Positions 62,643 to 64,000 of a stretch of 64,000 nucleotides of DNA are shown piece after piece (the first letter of the stretch is position 1; each line of letters starts with the position of its first letter). Origin of the DNA: Nansenia antarctica (Eukaryota > Chordata > Actinopteri > Argentiniformes > Microstomatidae); the NCBI GenBank assembly GCA_963989245.1, contig OZ022358.1:6827243-6891242 (forward strand), given 5' to 3'. A program made the translations under genes and the position numbers. The notes under the pieces were generated by a model. The model ran no database searches. It saw only the letters and a list, made by a program, of their open reading frames with translations, and was not told the origin of the DNA.

Positions 62643-63799
62643 GCAACCACAACAACAACAACAACAGCAACAACAACAGCAACAACAACAACAGCAACAA
62701 CAACAGCAACAACAACAGCAACAACAACAACAGCAACAACAACAACAACAGCAACAACAACAACAGCAACAACAACAACAACAGCAACAACAACAGCAAC
62801 AACAACAACAGCAACAACAACAACAGCAACAACAACAACAACAGCAACAACAACAACAACAACAGCAACAACAGCAACAACAACAACAACAACAGCAGCA
62901 GCAGTAGCTGCAGCAGCAGCATATGGGTAGCAGACCAGCCTAATCGTACCTTGCCTTGAAGATGCAGGTTGGCTTGCAGGAACTCCCTCACTTCCTCATC
63001 TGTGTCTCTCTGTAAGAGGAAATACTTATTTGGTCATTTTCACTTTTTGATATTCATTTTGGACATTATTTGAGGAATAACAGTACACAACAGTGGCAAA
63101 CCAGTACAGCATCTACATTTACATTTGCATCTACCACATTTCAGAATCAGCTGTCAGAAACATGGTGGGATGGAAATATTACTCTGTAAGTAAGTAGCCT
63201 TGAGAACTGATGGTTCTCGAGCCTAATGGCCCATAAGGTAGGAACCATCTCCTGTTTCCATAGCGTGAGGTGGCTTGATGTACAAGTACACCCCCTGGAG
63301 CTGGTAGGTTGCAGGGTCTTACCCCCAATCCGACCCTTAATGCTGAGTGCCAAGCAGGGAGGCGTCGGGTACCATTTTTATAGTCTTTGGTATGACTTGG
63401 TCGGGGAATCGAACTCACAACCTCCCAATCTCAGGGTGGACACTCTAACCACAACACCACTGAGCTGGTACTCTTCAATTTAATTTAACAAATAATCAAA
63501 AATCAACTTAAGAATGAAGGAAATCCTTTCACATATCAGATGAGGAGTGCACCATAGTCTGCATATTCACAGGCCAACACTGCAGAAGTTATTATGGTAG
63601 TTCTTAGAGAGGACAGTGGGCACACTACCAAAGAGTAGCGGATCTTGGCTAGGTTGATAAGCTCCTGGTCTGCAGGGGAGCACATGTTGAGGCCGATGGG
63701 GAGCATCTTTTTCAGGGCAGCCACAATAAGTGAAGTCTGCACTGAGTAACGGTCTCCCCTTCTCTTCTTCTTGGTACGCTCCACGTCCGAGCCGCCGGC
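40983..63799 (-). CDS. ryr1: Ryanodine receptor 1, C-terminal ~1560 residues (gene runs off right edge)
   Basis: Thirty-four in-phase exons on minus: 63629-63799, 62950-63009, 62066-62200, 61758-61870, 61536-61632, 61189-61295, 61033-61084, 60748-60822, 58440-58539, 57884-57963, 57681-57757, 56971-57044, 55828-55845, 54032-54112, 53810-53898, 53492-53620, 53185-53289, 48787-48868, 47332-48656, 46471-46556, 46154-46319, 45978-46064, 45202-45453, 44575-44705, 44162-44204, 43929-44062, 43694-43754, 43453-43599, 42908-43042, 42520-42676, 41655-41719, 41434-41534, 41204-41255, 40983-41078. This is the SR/ER calcium-release channel of skeletal muscle. It contains the central solenoid, EF-hand pair, divergent region 1, S1-S6, the selectivity filter GGGIGDE and the zinc-binding C-terminal domain (CFIC...H...H). 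It aligns with human RYR1 from about residue 3486, just after the ASI micro-exon. Teleosts have ryr1a and ryr1b; not resolved. No disruption seen. Confidence 0.95.
41825..41940 (+). mobile_element. SINE 3' fragment
   Basis: GCCGCCATTGGTGTGTGAAT to AAGTGCAGTCCA matches the 3' half of the SINE at 25775-26036. Confidence 0.75.
41995..42345 (+). mobile_element. LINE 3' fragment, ryr1 intron
   Basis: A PNRALRSSDAGFLCVP...LWNALPVYIRD...SRLKTHLFNM reverse-transcriptase tail, then AAAAGCGCTATAGAAATC and (TTA)n. Sister of 2600-3075, opposite strand to ryr1. Confidence 0.85.
42520..42676 (-). other. ryr1: ryr1 pore exon (selectivity filter, S6)
   Basis: Encodes CYLFHMYVGVRA, the filter GGGIGDEI, then GDPAGDDNELPRVV and S6 (FDITFFFFVIVILLAIIQ). 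Compared with mammalian RyR1, the Glu two residues after the filter GDE is Gly, and Tyr of ELYR is Pro. The filter itself is intact. Confidence 0.9.
42908..43754 (-). other. ryr1: ryr1 S3-S5 exons
   Basis: Exons 43694-43754, 43453-43599 and 42908-43042 encode S3 (VIWKFGVVFTDN with TFLYLCWYTVMSLLG), S4 and the S4-S5 linker (VKDLRTILASVTHNGKQ), and S5 (LMMTVGLLAVVVYLYTVVAF) with the luminal acidic DEPDMKCDDM. Confidence 0.9.
43075..43395 (+). mobile_element. LINE 3' fragment
   Basis: LWNALPNHIR and ANTLPTFKQAL words of an RT C-terminus, then AAAAGCGCTATATAAGTCTA and an (ATT)n tail. Confidence 0.75.
43861..43906. repeat. (GAAT)n microsatellite
   Basis: About eleven GAAT tetramers next to the ryr1 exon at 43929. 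Confidence 0.95.
44428..44527. mobile_element. Palindromic MITE, same family as 25172-25296
   Basis: GGGCTGGTTTCACAGACAAA and CGTCTGTGAAACCGGCCC termini are inverted, with the shared core CATCTTCAATGGAGATTTTA. Confidence 0.8.
44885..45000 (+). mobile_element. LINE-like 3' fragment
   Basis: AATGAATGGTCTTTATTGTC through CAACGAAATTTAGGAG is a common fish dispersed-repeat end. Limits approximate. Confidence 0.5.
45202..46064 (-). other. ryr1: ryr1 S1 and S2 exons
   Basis: Exon 45978-46064 encodes S1 (FLALFIAFALNFILLFYK). Exon 45202-45453 encodes an acidic luminal loop with repeated MFEGSG/LFEGSA words, then S2 (TLHTVIGFICIIGYNCLK). Confidence 0.9.
45548..45762 (-). mobile_element. SINE with L2-like tail
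   Basis: Reverse-oriented: the L2-type tail (GCCATTTAGCAGACGCTTTT on plus) comes first and the tRNA-like head (GATTTGAACTCACAACC on plus, B-box region) last. Near-identical to 30875-31070. Confidence 0.8.
46740..46930. mobile_element. Dispersed repeat of unknown class
   Basis: Contains ACGTTTCGGTCATACGACCA and TCATCAGTGTC words common in fish dispersed repeats, and a local duplication of GGCCTACACACTTTTT. Class not resolved. Confidence 0.35.
47332..48656 (-). other. ryr1: ryr1 giant exon: EF hands and divergent region 1
   Basis: A single 1325-bp exon. It encodes the paired EF-hand region (DPRGLISKKDFQKAM; SEADENDMINYEEFANRFQE), then the conserved LGRIEIMGASRKIERIYFEI block, and then the divergent region with a poly-Gly/Glu run, membrane-like segments (ATFFYTIIVGILLFVYSV) and FGGGLVEGAKNITVTEILA. 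It ends TPLLKRKQ. The same large exon is seen in mammals. Confidence 0.9.
49289..50695. mobile_element. Fold-back element interrupted by a hAT
   Basis: The left arm (GTGACAGCAGCTGGTGAAAG ... TTCAACGTTGTTGAAAATCA) is the inverted copy of the right arm ending near 50695. A related, uninterrupted copy lies at about 57085-57335. The hAT at 49478-50488 was inserted near its centre. Confidence 0.75.
49478..50488. mobile_element. 1.0-kb non-autonomous hAT with 8-bp target duplication
   Basis: Ends CAGGGGTGCACATAACT and AGTTATGTGCACCCCTG are perfect inverted repeats. The flanking direct repeat GTTATAGT is at 49470-49477 and 50489-50496. Only a short, unrecognised minus frame remains inside. Confidence 0.92.
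50700..51985. other. ryr1 intron sequence, no feature recognised
   Basis: AT-rich intron between exons 53185 and 48868. No exon, RNA gene or clear repeat was identified. Confidence 0.5.
51989..52586. mobile_element. Tc1/mariner-type non-autonomous element
   Basis: CAGTGGGGTGCAAAACATTT at the left and CATCTGCACCCCTG at the right are imperfect inverted ends flanked by TA. Confidence 0.6.
53367..53462. mobile_element. Short palindromic element
   Basis: CAAAAAGGGTTCTTCAGC and GAAAGAACCCTTTTGGGTT are opposed copies of a fish MITE-type motif. Confidence 0.5.
53636..53704. repeat. (GA)n purine tract
   Basis: GAGA/GGGA-rich low-complexity tract beside ryr1 exon 53492-53620. Confidence 0.9.
54218..54620. 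mobile_element. 403-bp Tc1/mariner MITE with TA duplications
   Basis: CAGTGGCAAGAAAAAGTAAG and ACGTTTTCTTGCCACTG termini are inverted and flanked by TA on both sides. The internal part keeps a scrap of decayed coding sequence. Confidence 0.85.
54621..55827. other. ryr1 intron sequence, no feature recognised
   Basis: Intron before the 18-bp exon at 55828. No additional exon or repeat family recognised. Confidence 0.5.
55828..55845 (-). other. ryr1: ryr1 18-bp micro-exon, ASII site
   Basis: Acceptor CTCAG and donor GTAAAT enclose 18 bp whose phase (1/1) fits exons 56971-57044 and 54032-54112. It adds six residues, NMKLER. Mammalian RYR1 has an alternatively spliced 18-bp exon (ASII, VINRQN) at exactly this place. 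Confidence 0.8.
56498..56745. repeat. Three tandem C-rich ~70-bp repeats
   Basis: CATACAACCTCCCCTACCCC followed by TAACCATCTCCCC, repeated three times with C-rich variants. Confidence 0.85.
56750..56886 (+). mobile_element. LINE 3' tail
   Basis: Ends GAGCCTCGGAAAAGCGCTAT plus (ATT)n, as in the tail at about 31800-31885. Confidence 0.7.
57085..57335. mobile_element. Fold-back element, family of 49289-50695
   Basis: CACTCGCTAGTCAAGCCAAA and TTGACTAGCGTGTGTGTCAT are opposed, ending in CAGCAGCTGTCACATG. The left arm is shortened. Confidence 0.7.
57378..57541 (-). mobile_element. SINE with L2-like tail (diverged copy)
   Basis: Reverse-oriented; same body as 45548-45762 (GGGACAGTCCCCCTGGAATA) with deletions. 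Confidence 0.7.
58005..58420 (+). mobile_element. Two LINE/SINE 3' tails
   Basis: A GGCGCTATATAAATAAAGTT box near 58045 and a GCTTTGGATAAAGGCGTCTG box near 58384 are separate element ends inside the intron before ryr1 exon 58440-58539. Confidence 0.6.
58655..58722. repeat. (TC)n microsatellite
   Basis: Pure CT repeat of about 55 bases. Confidence 0.95.
58760..60747. other. Large ryr1 intron, no feature recognised
   Basis: AT-rich intron between exons 60748-60822 and 58440-58539. A short (TTAGGG)n word lies at 59150. No exon or RNA gene was found. Confidence 0.5.
62255..62907. repeat. 650-bp (CAA/CAG)n triplet tract in a ryr1 intron
   Basis: An uninterrupted CAR-triplet array with mixed CAA and CAG, lying wholly between ryr1 exons 62066-62200 and 62950-63009. 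It gives long poly-Gln, poly-Asn/Ser and poly-Leu frames on the two strands, none of which has exon support. Confidence 0.95.
63225..63475 (-). mobile_element. tRNA-derived SINE-like element
   Basis: On minus the head reads GTTGTGGTTAGAGTGTCCAC then GTTGTGAGTTCGATTCCC (A/B-box-like). Body to about 63225; exact limits uncertain. Confidence 0.6.
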
Positions 63800-64000
63800 C
63801 TGGGGAGATCGGGGAGGGAACCAAAAAGGCATTACACATCATCTTCTACTTGGTTTGGAGCCACAAGAGACGTGCGAGGCACTGTACCACTGTACCACAA
63901 GCCATCAAATGAACACTGCTTAGCATTGAACCCGTGACAGCCCTGGTTCAATGCCACTACATTCACTAAATCACTACAGTACATGATGTTCCCATAACAG

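Larger units (their letters stand above)
61033..63799 (-). other. ryr1: ryr1 central-domain exons
   Basis: Seven exons encode GGSDVERTKKKRRGDRYSVQ, SLIVAALKKMLPIGLNMC, DTDEEVREFLQANLHLQGK, SMRWQMALYKDM, VWHKLLSKQRR, SFEDRMINDLS, an acidic EEEEDE linker, LHQLILHFSRTALTEK and YLYMAYADIMAK. All are close to mammalian RyR1. Confidence 0.9.

Noticed and set aside
61891..62907. 338-codon poly-Gln open frame
   Set aside because: It runs through a CAR triplet array inside a ryr1 intron, antisense to real exons, with no domain or splice support.

Overview
The window looks like teleost fish nuclear DNA. Genes are split by GT-AG introns, intergenic DNA is AT-rich, TG/TC microsatellites are dense, and the transposon mix is typically fish (L2/Rex-type LINE tails, tRNA-derived SINEs, Tc1/mariner and hAT relics). 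Every gene that could be reconstructed exon by exon is a vertebrate family member. The order tgfb1 - b9d2 - (PH gene) - axl - ryr1 resembles human 19q13.2, with a carbonyl reductase gene at the left end.

Layout: 1-5.6 kb is repeats (an L2-like LINE 3' half, tandem TG-rich blocks, Tc1 relic). 5697-7640 (+) is a cbr1-like short-chain reductase in 4 exons (276 aa). 7.6-10.7 kb is transposon debris. 10735-14649 (-) is a TGF-beta-1-like cytokine in 6 exons (375 codons); its last exon lacks the expected CxC end of the cystine knot. 16436-17458 (-) is b9d2 in 3 coding exons (175 aa). 19132-22054 (-) is an unnamed PH-domain protein in 5 exons (288 aa). 23731-40118 (+) is the receptor tyrosine kinase axl in 19 coding exons (898 aa), with introns swollen by minisatellites and a nested hAT insertion. 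40983-63799 (-) is the 3' part of ryr1, with 34 exons encoding about 1560 residues; the gene continues past the right edge.

The genes are not an operon-like unit. They are independent vertebrate genes: xenobiotic/carbonyl metabolism (cbr1), secreted cytokine (tgfb1), ciliary transition zone (b9d2), GAS6-type receptor signalling (axl) and muscle Ca2+ release (ryr1). b9d2, tgfb1, the PH gene and ryr1 are on the minus strand; cbr1 and axl are on plus. axl and ryr1 converge tail to tail with possibly overlapping 3' UTRs, and the PH gene and axl diverge.

I found no evidence for an undescribed multi-gene system. The best leads are the altered C-terminus of the TGF-beta gene, a divergent ryr1 ASII micro-exon, unusual residues in the RyR1 pore loop, a GC-AG intron in axl, and well-dated hAT insertions with intact 8-bp target duplications, one of them inside a minisatellite. 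Exon boundaries come from reading frame, phase and splice sites only. Statements about human proteins are from memory.
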